Positions 41,240-51,870 of a stretch of 64,000 nucleotides of DNA are shown here, piece after piece. Origin of the DNA: Hyalella azteca. Lineage: Eukaryota > Arthropoda > Malacostraca > Amphipoda > Hyalellidae. Under the pieces are notes generated by a model. It was not told the origin of the DNA and did no database searches. It saw only the letters and a list, made by a program, of their open reading frames with translations. The translations under genes and the position numbers were made by a program. The stretch's first letter is position 1. Each line of letters begins with the position of its first letter. Where the stretch lies: the NCBI RefSeq assembly GCF_000764305.2, contig NW_025939466.1, positions 248,001 to 312,000 on the forward strand. Reading direction: 5' to 3'.

Positions 41240-42540
41240 AAAAAACAGTACAACATTAATGCAGGAGTAGGTGGACTAAAGAACGTAAATCCAGTAAATA
41301 GGTGGAGAAAAAACTAATGATGTAATAGGTGGCGAATCGAACGCAAATGCAGTAATAGGGGAAGAAATAATATGCGTTTAAAAATTACTTTATAAAGACA
41401 ACACTTCTAAAGAATCCGGTGTCTCCGATGTTACGCATGTACAATGAATTTCTAATTTATTTTCATATATTGAAAAAATTCATTTTTAAATTTTGTATGT
41501 ATAAAAATTATATTTTCAAAATTATTTATTCTGTCAATGTAAAATTTCAGATCGATTGGACAGGTAGAAGTGTGTTAAATATTGATTAGAATTTCGTTGT
41601 AGACAACAAGAAGTGAATTTAAAGATAAGTGTAAAAACAGTAGTGTAGGAGAAAGTTAAGAAAAAAGAGTACTGTAGGAGTAGGCGGAGAAAGAAACAGT
41701 AATGTATTAACAGGTGCAGAAAAAGCAGCAATGCCGGTGTGAGGGATCCGCCCCAGGTTCTCAGTTGTCTATCTCCTTTGGGTAATGACAGTTCACTTGA
41801 TCCTTAAGTGCGTACAGTATATTTCACAAATCTGGGTCACGATTCAGACTCCTGGTAGAAAATAACAAAACTAAAATGAATAAAAGAATACACGAAACGA
41901 ATCACTAAAATATATACAGAATAATGTACACTGACCAATATATACAATACCTTACTAGAATATATGTACACTGAATAAATAATAGACCGGATGACAAGCA
42001 CAGAGTATTAACAAATGCTAACAGACACGACACGCATACACACCTTGCCAGTCTGGGTTCTGGGACAGTAATGGCCATTATTAAACCTATTCTCCGGATG
42101 TAGGCTTCGGATATCTCTAGATTAAAATCACATGAAAATGAAGACGTAAATAAATGAACAAGATCGGTAAGATAATAAAGTACGAATGCTTACCGCTACA
42201 CCGTAGTAGGTGAAGAAAAATGATAAATTAAGGATTATGGGAAGAATAGAACAGTAATGTTCGAGTAGGGGGAGAAAAAACATTAATACAGGCGTAGTTG
42301 GAGAAGTAATTCTCAGACCATATGAATGTTGCATTCTTAGATGCATATCAGAAAGTTAAATTATATTCTTAATGGAGTTATTTGAAACCTTATGCATAAT
42401 AATCTGCGCATATAATTATTCTCATTATGAGATATCTCTAGATTTAAAACACAAATCATCAGAGAAATAAAACATTACTTTGAGAAGTAAGACGGAAATG
42501 TCAGTGAAATGGGGTTCTGCATGTCTTGTGTACAAATCGT
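41240..42540 (+). repeat. Dispersed repeat R2, copy 1
   Basis: It is homologous to 58975-59740 in the same orientation. Shared stretches include GAACGTAAATCCAGTAAATA, TAATGCAGGAGTAGGTGGAC, GGCGTAGTTGGAGAAG and ATACATATCAGAAAGTTAA-like blocks. Rich in GTAGGxGGAGAAA-type motifs. It carries an E1 insertion that the other copy lacks. Confidence 0.8.
41370..41640 (+). repeat. Dispersed repeat E1, copy 2 (inserted in R2)
   Basis: It matches 12340-12650. The R2 copy at 59 kb has no corresponding sequence between GAAGAAA and the following A-rich run, so E1 looks like a discrete mobile unit of about 270 bp. Confidence 0.65.
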
Positions 42541-42559
42541 CAAACAAACGTACGAACTT

Positions 42560-42672
42560 CTGACCTCGACTTCGCGGACTGCCGCCCCCCTACTGCCCAT
42601 TTCTTCCTCACCGCCCGCCCCAGATCTTTCCACCGCCCCAGGGGGGCGATATCGCCCACTTTAGGAACCACT
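42560..42672 (-). mobile_element. hAT-type terminal fragment
   Basis: Read on the minus strand this begins TAGTGGTTCCTAAAGTGGGC, then GATATCGCCCCCCTGGGGCG, the typical hAT end (CAGTGGTTC..AAACTGGGG..CGCCCCCC). Only this end was found. The other terminus and transposase are absent. Confidence 0.5.
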
Positions 42673-42674
42673 AC

Positions 42675-42870
42675 CCTAGACTAAGAGCAGCCTAATATGT
42701 TATCATAAGGGCTTTATTTTTCGTGGCATTCTGTCAGTAATGACATTTGTCGAACATCGTTGCAATAACCACGATGTTCTCCAATCCATCGCTTAAAATG
42801 TGTATTGGCCCAGTGAGCGAGGCTGTCGTTTTCTTGATTATCTCTCGTTGTTTGTCATATAAGCCTGTCC
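42675..42870 (+). repeat. Dispersed repeat R3, copy 1
   Basis: It is about 85% similar by eye to 61010-61195 in the same orientation, including ACATTCTGTCAGTAA, CAATCCATCGCTTAAAATGT and GGCCCAGTGAGCG. Confidence 0.8.
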
Positions 42871-43332
42871 AGGCTTATATTGAAGTCAAGTTGGAGCCGT
42901 AGTCGAGAGCGGACGCTCGTGTTTTGTGTTCCCAGATTTTTAACTTTATAACTTTTAATGTGCCGTTTTCGGAACTCTTTTTGCATTTTTTTCTGATCCG
43001 TGTCAGTGAATGACTGAATTTCCAGTGAAGTCAGTAAAAGAGAGTGCGAATAGAAAGAACAAATCTTTAGTAAACGTGTTTTTCATCTTGAATAACGCGA
43101 GCTTTATTCAGTGAGGTTAGCTTGGTACAGCGAGGGAAACGTGTGCACTGCCAACGTGTGCCTCCCCAACGGAGGACAATACAGCCATTGTTTCGAGAGC
43201 AGCTGAAATCGCCGCTCTCTGAAAGCCGCTCTCTCAAATCTGTGACAGTTTTTAACAGCACTTTGGAAACGTTACAATTTTTACTCAACTTGATTCAGTT
43301 TTAACTTATTTTTTTAGCTCTTGCATATCATG

Positions 43333-44309
43333 ATGGCTGGTCAGAGAGGAAAAAGATTGATTGAAAAGGCCTCCAGTCCTGTTAAAACCGAATGCGAAGG
43401 TCAAATCGTAAAATGAGCGAGTTGAAATTTTTAAATTTTGCAAGCAAGTATCGCTTAACGTCAATGACGCTATAGTGGCCTGTGATCTTTGCGGGGATAT
43501 CACCTGCAACAATTGGGCAAAGTTGAGCAAGACAGACTGCTCGGTTATTCGCCAAAACATGTCAGTACACTGGTATTGCCAGGACTGCCAACAACCTGCA
43601 CTTAGCGCTGTAAAAAGCGAAAAGATGGTGGAACAGAAGTGCTCTTCAATGTTTTCTGTCTTCAAGGCCGAAATGGGAGAAACCGACAAGCAAGATTTGA
43701 GAAATAGAGCCGAAATGAAGGAGAATCACAAGAAAGAATTGAGCTTGTTGCTTAGCGAATTATACTCGTTACGAAACGAGCTGGTGGACGTGAAAGCTCA
43801 TCTGCACAAAACAGAAAATGGAAATAACACGGAAGGTAAAGGCTGCAAAGAGGTTATCTCTGATCTCACCTGCGAGACACTCGTGAACTGCTGGATAGAG
43901 AGAGAGAAGAAGACTTGACCTTGTTTGGTTTAACGTTCCCGAAAGCAATGCTTTGGATGCTGCGTTTATTACTGATTGTTGTGCCAAGGCACTTAACTTC
44001 GTTGTGAATATAAAGGCATGCAAGAGGCTGCGATCGAAAGACGCTACCACCTGTAGACCGCTGCTGGTAACTTTGCAGGATACAGCCCAGGTCGGACATG
44101 TGCTTAAGGCTGCAAGAAAACTAAGTGAATTCCCAGAGTTTAATTCAGTCTTTGTTAAGAAGGATGCTACCCCTTTGAGAGAAAATTTTCTCAAGAAATG
44201 GCAGGAGAGACTCAGGCGGAAAAGCATGGAGACTCAGGTCAACCACTCTCCCGATGTTAAGACAACACCGGCCGCACACGGTCAGTCAGCGGAGTTGGAA
44301 GACAAGTAA
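43333..44309 (+). pseudogene. LINE ORF1, first copy (broken)
   Basis: It begins MAGQRGKRLIEK, homologous to MAGKKVNKIFKQ of the second copy, but has a stop at about 43414-43416 and frameshifts. It retains the second half of the zinc finger (CDLCGDITC ... WYCQDC), the coiled coil, and a C-terminal block (CKRLRSKDATTCRPLLVTLQ ... VFVKKDATPL) about 55-60% identical to copy two by eye. Confidence 0.85.
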
Positions 44310-44561
44310 GAAGTCATGTCCATAGATCCACGCCGGTAAATAATGTATGAAGTAAACGCATGCATCAAAGTGAAAGTGCACGCAAAGCGTCGGGCGGCTG
44401 CGCTGTACTTCCGGAACTTTACTACCGTGGGGCGGTTGTGTTAAACAGGCTCGTTTCCGGTGATTTATTGTTTCCGGTGATTTATTGCTGTGAGAGATCC
44501 TAGCTAAATCTCTGTGAAGGAACCCGGAAATCATCAAGCAATTAAGATAGAAGATATTTCG

Positions 44562-45560
44562 ATGGCTGGGAAGAAAGTAAACAAGATTTTTAAGCAGGAA
44601 TGCGGTTCTTCGAAACAAGATGCACCGAAAAAATCGAACAGGAGATCGAAGTGCGTAGTTGAAGATGCATGCAAGTTTTGCAATGAGACCTCGTCGAGAG
44701 AAGATGATCAGATGGTCATCTGTGAACACTGCGAGGATTTCATTTGCATCAGTAGCGCGAAGCTGAGCTCTGAAGAATTCTCTTTCCTACAGAAAACAGA
44801 GTCGTTTCACTGGTTCTGTAGCGACTGCGAGAAACCGACTCTGCGTGCCAGGAAAAGCGAGAAGCAGATGGAAAAGAATTGGTTCGCTCTGTTCGCAGCA
44901 TTTCGAGCTGAAATGGAAAACAATTATTGGAAAGAGATTAACACGTTGAGTAATTTAATTGGCTGTTTGAGTAATGAACTGAGCTCGTTGCGCAAAGAGC
45001 TGATCGAAGAAAGAGCTCAAGGGAAAAATACAGGAAACTTGGAAAAGATGGAACTGAAGAATCACAACGTGGACATAGCCGAAATCGCTAGCGAAAGCTC
45101 CCGCGAATTACTAGACAGAGAACGAAGGAAGTGCAACCTTGTTTGGTTCGGCATTCCCGAAAGCACAGCATCTGAGACGAACGAACGTGTGATGGACGAC
45201 AATAAGTATGTGGCAGACTGTTGTAGTAAAGCACTAAGCACACCGGTTGATATTGCATCGTGCAAGAGGCTGCGCTCCAAGAATGCTGCTACTAACGCAT
45301 GCAGTCCTCTACTGGTGACTGTGAAGGATCCGGCCCAGGTTTGGAGCGTGCTGAAAGCAGCGAAAGAACTAGGAGAAACTGTTGAATTCAAGTCTGTTTT
45401 TGTGAAAAAGGATTCCACCCCTTTAGAGAGGGCGGAGTTCCGCAAGAAATGGCAGGAGCGAAAGAGGGGCAGAAACACGGAAAATCATGTCAACACCATT
45501 CAAGATCTCACGAGGACTCCGACCGCTCGCCGACAGTCACGAGAGATGGAAGACAATTAA
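44562..45560 (+). CDS. LINE ORF1 protein, second copy (intact, zinc finger + coiled coil)
   Basis: 332 residues from ATG 44562. An in-frame ATG lies at 44514, but homology with copy one (MAG start) favours 44562. Layout: a basic N-terminus; a PHD-like finger with CKFCNETSSREDD, CEHCEDFIC and FHWFCSDC (residues ~35-90); a coiled coil (~105-165); then a C-terminal RNA-binding-like block CKRLRSKNAATNACSPLLVT ... FVKKDSTPLERAEFRKKWQE. PHD-finger ORF1 proteins are known from CR1-type LINEs, where they package element RNA. The frame is open while ORF2 is broken. Confidence 0.85.
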   Translation: MAGKKVNKIFKQECGSSKQDAPKKSNRRSKCVVEDACKFCNETSSREDDQMVICEHCEDFICISSAKLSSEEFSFLQKTESFHWFCSDCEKPTLRARKSEKQMEKNWFALFAAFRAEMENNYWKEINTLSNLIGCLSNELSSLRKELIEERAQGKNTGNLEKMELKNHNVDIAEIASESSRELLDRERRKCNLVWFGIPESTASETNERVMDDNKYVADCCSKALSTPVDIASCKRLRSKNAATNACSPLLVTVKDPAQVWSVLKAAKELGETVEFKSVFVKKDSTPLERAEFRKKWQERKRGRNTENHVNTIQDLTRTPTARRQSREMEDN

Positions 45561-45600
45561 ATAGTGGAAATCATGTATATAAATCCAGTTCTGTAAATAA

Positions 45601-46846
45601 GGTAAAAAGTTTATTCATACATCAAAATGGAAGTGCACAAAAAGTTTTGAAATGTTTTTACACGAACTCGGATTCCGTTTTGAACAAAACAAATGAACTA
45701 TTAACTGTGATAGAAAACGAGTGCATAGACATTATTTGTATTACGGAAACACTCCCGAAAAATCACGGGGAGAAATTGTACCTGTTGAATTTCAGTTGCC
45801 AGGTTTTGATTGTTTTCATAACTTAAATGAAGAGCAGTGCAATAGAGGTGTAGCTTTGTGGGTTAGAACCTCTTATGGGTCGCAGCAAGTCAAGTTATCT
45901 GCAGAACTTCAATCAGCTAGAGAATCAGTGTGGTGCGAAGGTTCTCTCAAAGGCAAAGATAGCCTCCTCATAGGCGTCGTGTATAGATCACCAAACAGTT
46001 CATCTGATAACGATAAAGTACTAAACAGTCTTTTACCGAGCATGACTTTCCGTAGGTCACACACGTTGATCGTTGGTGATTTTAATCATGCAGAGATAGA
46101 CTGGGTAGATGGATCCTCTCCAAGGGAAGAGAATCACCCAGCATCCTTGTTCAATGTTCATGGAGTCTGTAAGAGACACCTTCCTAGTCCAGCACGTTAC
46201 CAAACCAACCCATTATAGAAGTAAACAGACTTCCAATATTCTAGACCTGGTGTTTACTAGTGATGATTCAATGATAGATGAGCTTCGTCACGAGGCTCCG
46301 TTGGGCAAAAGCCATCACCGATCATTGTTTTTCAAACTTAAGTGCTGTACAGAAAAAACGCCTCGGAAGCGTGAGCGTTTGAATTTTGCGAAAGGCGACT
46401 ATGATAAACTCCGTGAAGCAGTGAATATTTCAAACTGTAATAAGGACATGAATTTGGCTGAGTCATGGTGATTTCTCAAGGACACGGTTATGTCTGCAGT
46501 TGATGCGTGTGTACCTAAAATTAAGCTTGGCGGACCCAAAAAAACTCGGTGGATTGACAGTACAGGTTAAGCTAAGCTGAAAACTAAGAAGGAAGCCTAC
46601 CATCGTTATCTACAGACTCGTAGCGATGCTGACTAAAACCTATACGCAAGAGCTCGAAACCAAGCTAAAGATTTTTTCGAAAAACTTTGAACGAAGGGGT
46701 TTTGCCGGCTGACTGGAAAGAAGCTCAAGTGACACCAGTGTTCAGAAAAGGTGACAAAAGCTGCCCGGGCAACTATCGGCCTGTCAGTTTGACAAGTGTC
46801 GTTTGTAAGGTAATGGAATCTGTTGTGAGGGATCGATTGATGGATC
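45601..46846 (+). pseudogene. LINE ORF2 endonuclease and RT start (frameshifted)
   Basis: Pieces in successive frames: IDIICITETL (catalytic Glu), FDCFHNLNEEQCNRGVALWV, LLIGVVYRSPNSSSDND, LIVGDFNHAEIDWVDGSS, SNILDLVFTSDDSMIDEL and PLGKSHHRSLFFKLKC, then GNYRPVSLTSVVCKVMES-like RT sequence truncated by the LTR insertion. NILDLVFT and PLGKSxH are typical of CR1-clade endonucleases. Several frameshifts and stops are present. Confidence 0.85.
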
Positions 46847-47257
46847 TGTAGCGAACCTAGAAATTACGATTTTTAATAAATATATCCTTTTTCCTCTGAC
46901 TTGGCAACAACGTTAGGAAGTTTATCTCGCGTTCTAGTTTGTCCCTTTGTCAGTATAGCCCAGCCGATCCACAACAGCAGGTTAGTTAAGATTTAGGTCT
47001 CTAAGATAAGTTTCTCTTTGTTTATATGCATAACTGGTTATATTGTACTATTATTTGCCTCATCATGGTTACTTATAAGACACACTTCTCGAACAGGTTC
47101 TCACGTTGCCAAGGGTATTATTTCTATTATAACTATTATTACCGTTGTCATTTCTGTATTCCTTGCCGTATCAAATAAATTTACTTGATCCAGTTTGATT
47201 CATTTCCGATTTCGTAATTTCCACACTGTTCGGGTAACTTACGGCAGTTACCCCACA
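46847..47257 (+). repeat. 5' LTR of the gypsy element
   Basis: Starts TGTAGCGAACCTAGAAATTA and ends TTACCCCACA. AATAAA motifs occur within it. Confidence 0.95.
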
Positions 47258-47259
47258 AT

Positions 47260-47270
47260 TGGTGACCCCA
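47260..47270 (+). other. Primer-binding site of the gypsy element
   Basis: TGGTGACCCCA two bases after the LTR. The sequence fits priming by the 3' end of a tRNA (tRNA-Trp in CsRn1-like elements). Confidence 0.75.
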
Positions 47271-47424
47271 GACTAAGTAAATTTTCAATACAGTAAATTT
47301 GCTCCTTACACCCAGGGTAAACTAACTTTAAAATTAGTACTTCCATCTCGCTTTTCGCATACCCTTGGCAAGCTAATCGCGCTAGCAGCAGTGACGGTAG
47401 TCGAGGTGATCACTTCTTGACGAC

Positions 47425-48216
47425 ATGGAGGTCATGGAGCAGAAATTTACCGAAGAGCGCGTTTGTGCCGCCGCGGAGGTGCAAGTTCCGGAGTGGACGG
47501 ATGGCACAGCGGCCATTTATTTCAAGATCCTCGAAGCTCAAGGTATAACAAGCGAAGGTATAACAAGCTCCAATACTAAATTCTGCACCGCTGTGACCAA
47601 GTTACCTCCAACACTTCTCGCTCGACTACCTGCTGCCGTAATTGACTCAAATGATTATGAAGAATTAAAAGCTGCTGTTTTATGTCAATATGAAGCAACC
47701 AAACCGGAAATTTTCGAAAAACTTATCCGAACCACGACTTTTGGCGGCCGACCATCCATCTACCTTCAAGAAATTCAGTCTCTCGCTGATCAAGTCGGAG
47801 TGGGAGAGGAGCTAGTTCGGCATAAATTTGCCCAATCCCTTCCACCCAATATTGCTCCTATCATTGCTTCTCAAAAAAAACAAACGCCACTGAGAGAGCT
47901 GGGTATGTTGGCGGACCAACTGATGCCTTTCTCTAGCCAACATGTGCTGACTCCAGTTAATGCAGAACCACCGGCTCGAAGTAACTGTCCCCATCCTCCG
48001 TCACCAGTTAACGCACCACGACGCCAACGAGAGAACTCGCAACAACCCCTGGGTTTACAGCCTTTCTCTCCTCGACAGCGCCCGAAAGTTTGTCGCGCCC
48101 ACTTGTACTTCGCGGAAACGGCTCGAACTTGCAAGCCTTGGTGCAGGTGGCCGAACAAAGCTAGCTGCCGCATCCTCGCCAACTCTCGCCCTTCTTCACC
48201 TCGTCAATCGCCTTGA
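47425..48216 (+). CDS. gag: gypsy gag protein
   Basis: 263 residues. The capsid-like part (~20-175) reads VPEWTDGTAAIYFKILEAQG ... LPPTLLARLP ... YEELKAAVLCQYEATKPEIF ... VRHKFAQSLPPNIAPII, the usual order in CsRn1-like gag. Near the C-terminus VCRAHLYFAETARTCKPWCR supplies a Cys-His-Cys-Cys finger instead of the retroviral CCHC knuckle. It ends QSP before pol opens in the -1 frame. No internal stop, so the gag is probably intact. It packages element RNA in cytoplasmic particles. Confidence 0.9.
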   Translation: MEVMEQKFTEERVCAAAEVQVPEWTDGTAAIYFKILEAQGITSEGITSSNTKFCTAVTKLPPTLLARLPAAVIDSNDYEELKAAVLCQYEATKPEIFEKLIRTTTFGGRPSIYLQEIQSLADQVGVGEELVRHKFAQSLPPNIAPIIASQKKQTPLRELGMLADQLMPFSSQHVLTPVNAEPPARSNCPHPPSPVNAPRRQRENSQQPLGLQPFSPRQRPKVCRAHLYFAETARTCKPWCRWPNKASCRILANSRPSSPRQSP

Positions 48217-48263
48217 CGTCAGTCTTCCCGTAGTTCCTCACCGTCGGGAAACTAGTTGCTCGG

Positions 48264-51233
48264 GTCGACCTTCCTTACGGAGTCGACCCACCACTATTTG
48301 GAATTATTGCAACTTTCGGCTCAACGAAATTGGTTTTCCTGGTGGACAGCGGAGCAGCGATCTCCATAATCCCTCACCGGCACGCTACTGGAATAACCCT
48401 CTGTCCCACTGCCGTTTCGGTGACGTCTGCAACGGGTCAACCTATTCAATGCCACGGAGAAACTTCAATTGAATTAACATTTTCTAAATTAAGAAAAACC
48501 CTTCGGTGGACGTTCGTTTTCGCCGATATCTGTCACGCACTACTAGGCGCAGATTTCCTGGCTAACTTCGGATTTCTCGTCGACTGCAAGTACAGACTTC
48601 TACTGGATTCCTCAAAACAGCGCTCGATGCCCGCATTTCCAGTGACTACCGGAATAACTCATCTGGTAATAAACAATTACTCTCAGCTATCGAAGCCCAT
48701 TGCAAACCTGTTGGAAAAATACAAAACTTTAACTTTACCAGCGAATTCATCTCGGAACTAAATCCCTGCACCTAAAGTCCATCACTCCATAGAACTTACT
48801 ACGGACAAGCCAGTATTCGCAAAACTACGACATTTGTCAGAAGCAAAGTTGAAGATAGCTAAACAGGAATTCAAGACTCTACTCGATGCTGGCATTATAA
48901 GACCTTCCAAATCACCATTTTCTTCACCAATCCACATGGTTCCCAAAAGCAAACCTGGCGAGTGGAGAGTTTGTGGCGACTATCGCAATCTAAATGCAAT
49001 TACAGTTGTTGATCGCTATCCTCTGCCTTTACTCCATTCTGTATCACCAAAGTTACACAACAAGAAAATATTCTCAAAAATTGACCTACTCCAAGCATAC
49101 CACCAAATCCCCATGAATCCTCGGGACATCGAGAAGACCGCCGTATGCACACCGTTCGGACTATTTGAGTATTTATACATGCCGTTTGGGACCAAAAACG
49201 CAGGCGCCACCTTCCAACGATTCATGGATAACATCTTCAGAGAAACAGAATGTGTTTTTGCCTACCTGGACGACATCCTAGTATTTTCCGAAACAGAAGA
49301 ACAGCACTACAAGGATCTGGACAAAGTAATGGAAATTATGGCAACCAACAACCTCAAAATTTCTCTTCCCAAATGTGAGTTCGCCACCAACACTATCGAT
49401 TTCCTGGGTTATTCAATTTCAAACACCGGAATCAAACCAACAGCAGAGAAGTTGAAACAAATTCAGGATTACCCACAACCAACAGACTCCAGAGCATTAC
49501 GCAGCTTCCTGGACATGATTGGTTTCTACCGTCGTGTCGTTCCTCACTTCGCTTCTATCGTCTTGCCATTAACTGAACTCCTCAAACAATTTCCACACGA
49601 AAAATCACTGCAATTGGCAGAAGACACTCAAAAAGCATTCGAAGAAATCAAGCGTATCTTATTCTCAATCACACCACTGGCTCACCCACCAACTAATGGA
49701 ACTCACTACCACCTAGTAACCGATGCATCCAATTGTGCCACAGGTGCCGCACTCCACTATCTGGATGATGACAGAACCCCTGTCCCAATTGAATTCTTTT
49801 CCAAAAAACTTTCCGAATCAGAAAGAAGACTTTCAACTTACGACAGAGAAATCCTAGCTGCATACTTAGCAACTCTGCATTTTCGTCCACTAATAGAAGG
49901 AAGGCTGGTAACACTCTTCACAGACCACAAACCACTAGTTTCCGCATTCAAGAGTTCATCCCCAGCTAAATCAGACGTTCAACAAAGACGCCTGTCCGTA
50001 CTCACCGAATACATCCATGACGCACAATACATAAAAGGATCTGATAATATTGTGGCAGATTGTTTTTCAAGACCAGCCAATGCCGTTCTGCTCGACGCTT
50101 TTGATCTGCCTGCATTGGCACGTCAACAGTCGACAGACGAAGAACTTAAACAATTAATTGATCGCCTAAAACCATATCCAATGGATAAGAACCTAATTCT
50201 TTATTGCGACCAATCGACTAGATACCCTCGTCCTTACGTTCCTCCAGAATCACGTCGTTCAATCTTTGAGAGTCTTCACAATATCAGCCACCCCAGCGTC
50301 AAATCAACGGTGAAGCTTGTGAAAGAAAGATACTTCTGGCCAGACATGGATAAGAACATTAGAGAATGGACACGGAATTGCCTCGCATGTCAACAATCAA
50401 AGATACAACGCCACACCAAAAGTAAAATCCTGGATTTCAGTTTGTCATCTGAGAGGTTTGAGACGGTGCACCTAGACATTGTAGGTCTACTGCCGATGGT
50501 CAAGGTCGCAGGAGATCCCTATTTAAAGACACAACGGTAATTGCTCACCTGTATCGACCGAGCCACTAGATGGATTGAGGTCACCCCTCTACCAGACATC
50601 ACCGTAACGACCATAGCCTCGGCTTTCATCGAAACCTGGATATCCCGTTTTGGAGTCCCGCTCCGTGTGGTAACAGATCGAGGTGCCCAGTTCGAAGCTG
50701 AACTGTTCGAAGAATTGGCGAAACTAGTCGGTTTTCATCGTCTTCGAACATCCGCGTACCACCCCCAAGCAAACGGAATGATCGAGCGAGTACACCGAAC
50801 CATTAAGACAGCTGTGATGGCTCGCAAAGAGGCCTGGCTCCAAGCACTACCGATCGTACTTCTTAGAATTCGCAGCTTACCAAATGAGTCGGGATTTTCC
50901 CCTTTCACCGCAGTTACAGAAACCAATGAAAACTGCACGAAAGAAACTACCTCAAAACTCCAAGAAATAATGAGATCAATAGATTTTAAGAGCCTGTCTG
51001 AAGGTCGCAGTCATGTTTCAGCGAAATCTTACATCCCGAAAGACCTGCAAACCTGCACACACGTGTGGCTGCGCATCGATCGAGTAAGGAAACCTCTTGA
51101 AGCTCCATACACAGGACCTCATCTGGTAGTGAAGAGAACCACCAAATACTTCGTAATTAAAACTGGCTCAGTTGAGCAAACTGTATCCATCGACAGACTC
51201 AAGCCAGCATATTTACAACATCTCAGAAAATAG
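48264..51233 (+). pseudogene. pol: gypsy pol polyprotein: protease, RT, RNase H, integrase
   Basis: One frame of about 990 codons broken only by TAA at 48759-48761 and TAA at 50538-50540; no frameshift is needed. Order: retropepsin (FLVDSGAAISII); reverse transcriptase ([57 protein letters not shown]); RNase H ([39 protein letters not shown]); integrase with an HHCC finger (H-x4-H, CLACQ), a catalytic Asp in HLDIVG, Asp in VTDRGAQF and Glu in GMIERVHR. Two nonsense codons make it non-autonomous as written. A C-terminal GRRVGFRPAADF-type tail follows in the 3' region. Confidence 0.95.
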
Positions 51234-51433
51234 AGCCAAATCAGCATTCGTCACCAGATCCGCCACGAGACACCAAAGAAAAGTCAGCAAAGCAACCACA
51301 AGAACCCGCTGAGCAGCCCATTCCGGAGAGCAACCCGGCTGATCCTCCGCGGCGAACAAGTTGCTCAGGCCGACGTGTAGGTTTTCGTCCTGCTGCTGAT
51401 TTTTTGTACTACTGAATATTATGTCTCCGACAT

Positions 51434-51448
51434 CTGGCGGGGTACTAT
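51434..51448 (+). other. Polypurine tract of the gypsy element
   Basis: CTGGCGGGGTACTAT lies directly before the 3' LTR, the position where plus-strand DNA synthesis is primed. Confidence 0.65.
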
Positions 51449-51866
51449 TGTAGCGAACCTAGAAATTACAATTTTTAATAAATATATCCTTTTTCCTCTG
51501 ACTTGGCAACACCGTTAGGAAGTTTATCTCGCGTTCTAGTTTGTCCCTTAGTCAGTATAGCCCAGCCGATCCACAACAGTAGGTTAGTTAAGATTTAGGT
51601 CTCTAAGATAAGTTTCTTTGTTTATATGCGTAAATGGTTATATTGTACTATTATTTGCCTCATCATGGTTACTTATAAGGCATACTTCTCGAACAGGTTC
51701 TCACGTTGCCAAGGGTATTATTTCTATTATCTCTATTATAACTATTATTACCGTTGTCATTTCTGTATTCCTTGCCGTATCAAATAAATTCACTTGATCC
51801 AGTTTGATTCATTTCCGATCTCGTAATTTCCTCACTGTGCGGGTAACTTACGGCAGTTACCCCACA
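51449..51866 (+). repeat. 3' LTR of the gypsy element
   Basis: Copy of 46847-47257 with about a dozen substitutions and a short CTATTATCT insertion. Followed by the GATC duplication. Confidence 0.95.
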
Positions 51867-51870
51867 GATC

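Larger units (their letters stand above)
42890..46846 (+). mobile_element. CR1-like LINE, 5' part (split by the gypsy element)
   Basis: It contains an apparent 5' leader, two tandem ORF1 copies (43333-44309 broken, 44562-45560 intact) and a frameshifted endonuclease with the start of the reverse transcriptase. The line breaks at GATC (46843-46846), where a Ty3/gypsy LTR begins. The RT resumes at 51867. The 5' limit is uncertain. Confidence 0.85.
46847..51866 (+). mobile_element. Ty3/gypsy LTR retrotransposon (CsRn1-like), nearly intact
   Basis: LTRs of 411 and 418 bp (TGTAGCG...CCCCACA) enclose gag and a single pol frame. GATC flanks both ends (46843-46846 and 51867-51870). The TGGTGACCCCA primer site (tRNA-Trp type) and the CHCC-type gag finger are features reported for the CsRn1 clade. 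The LTRs differ at roughly a dozen positions plus small indels by eye, so the insertion is neither brand-new nor very old. It is inserted into the CR1-like LINE. Confidence 0.95.
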
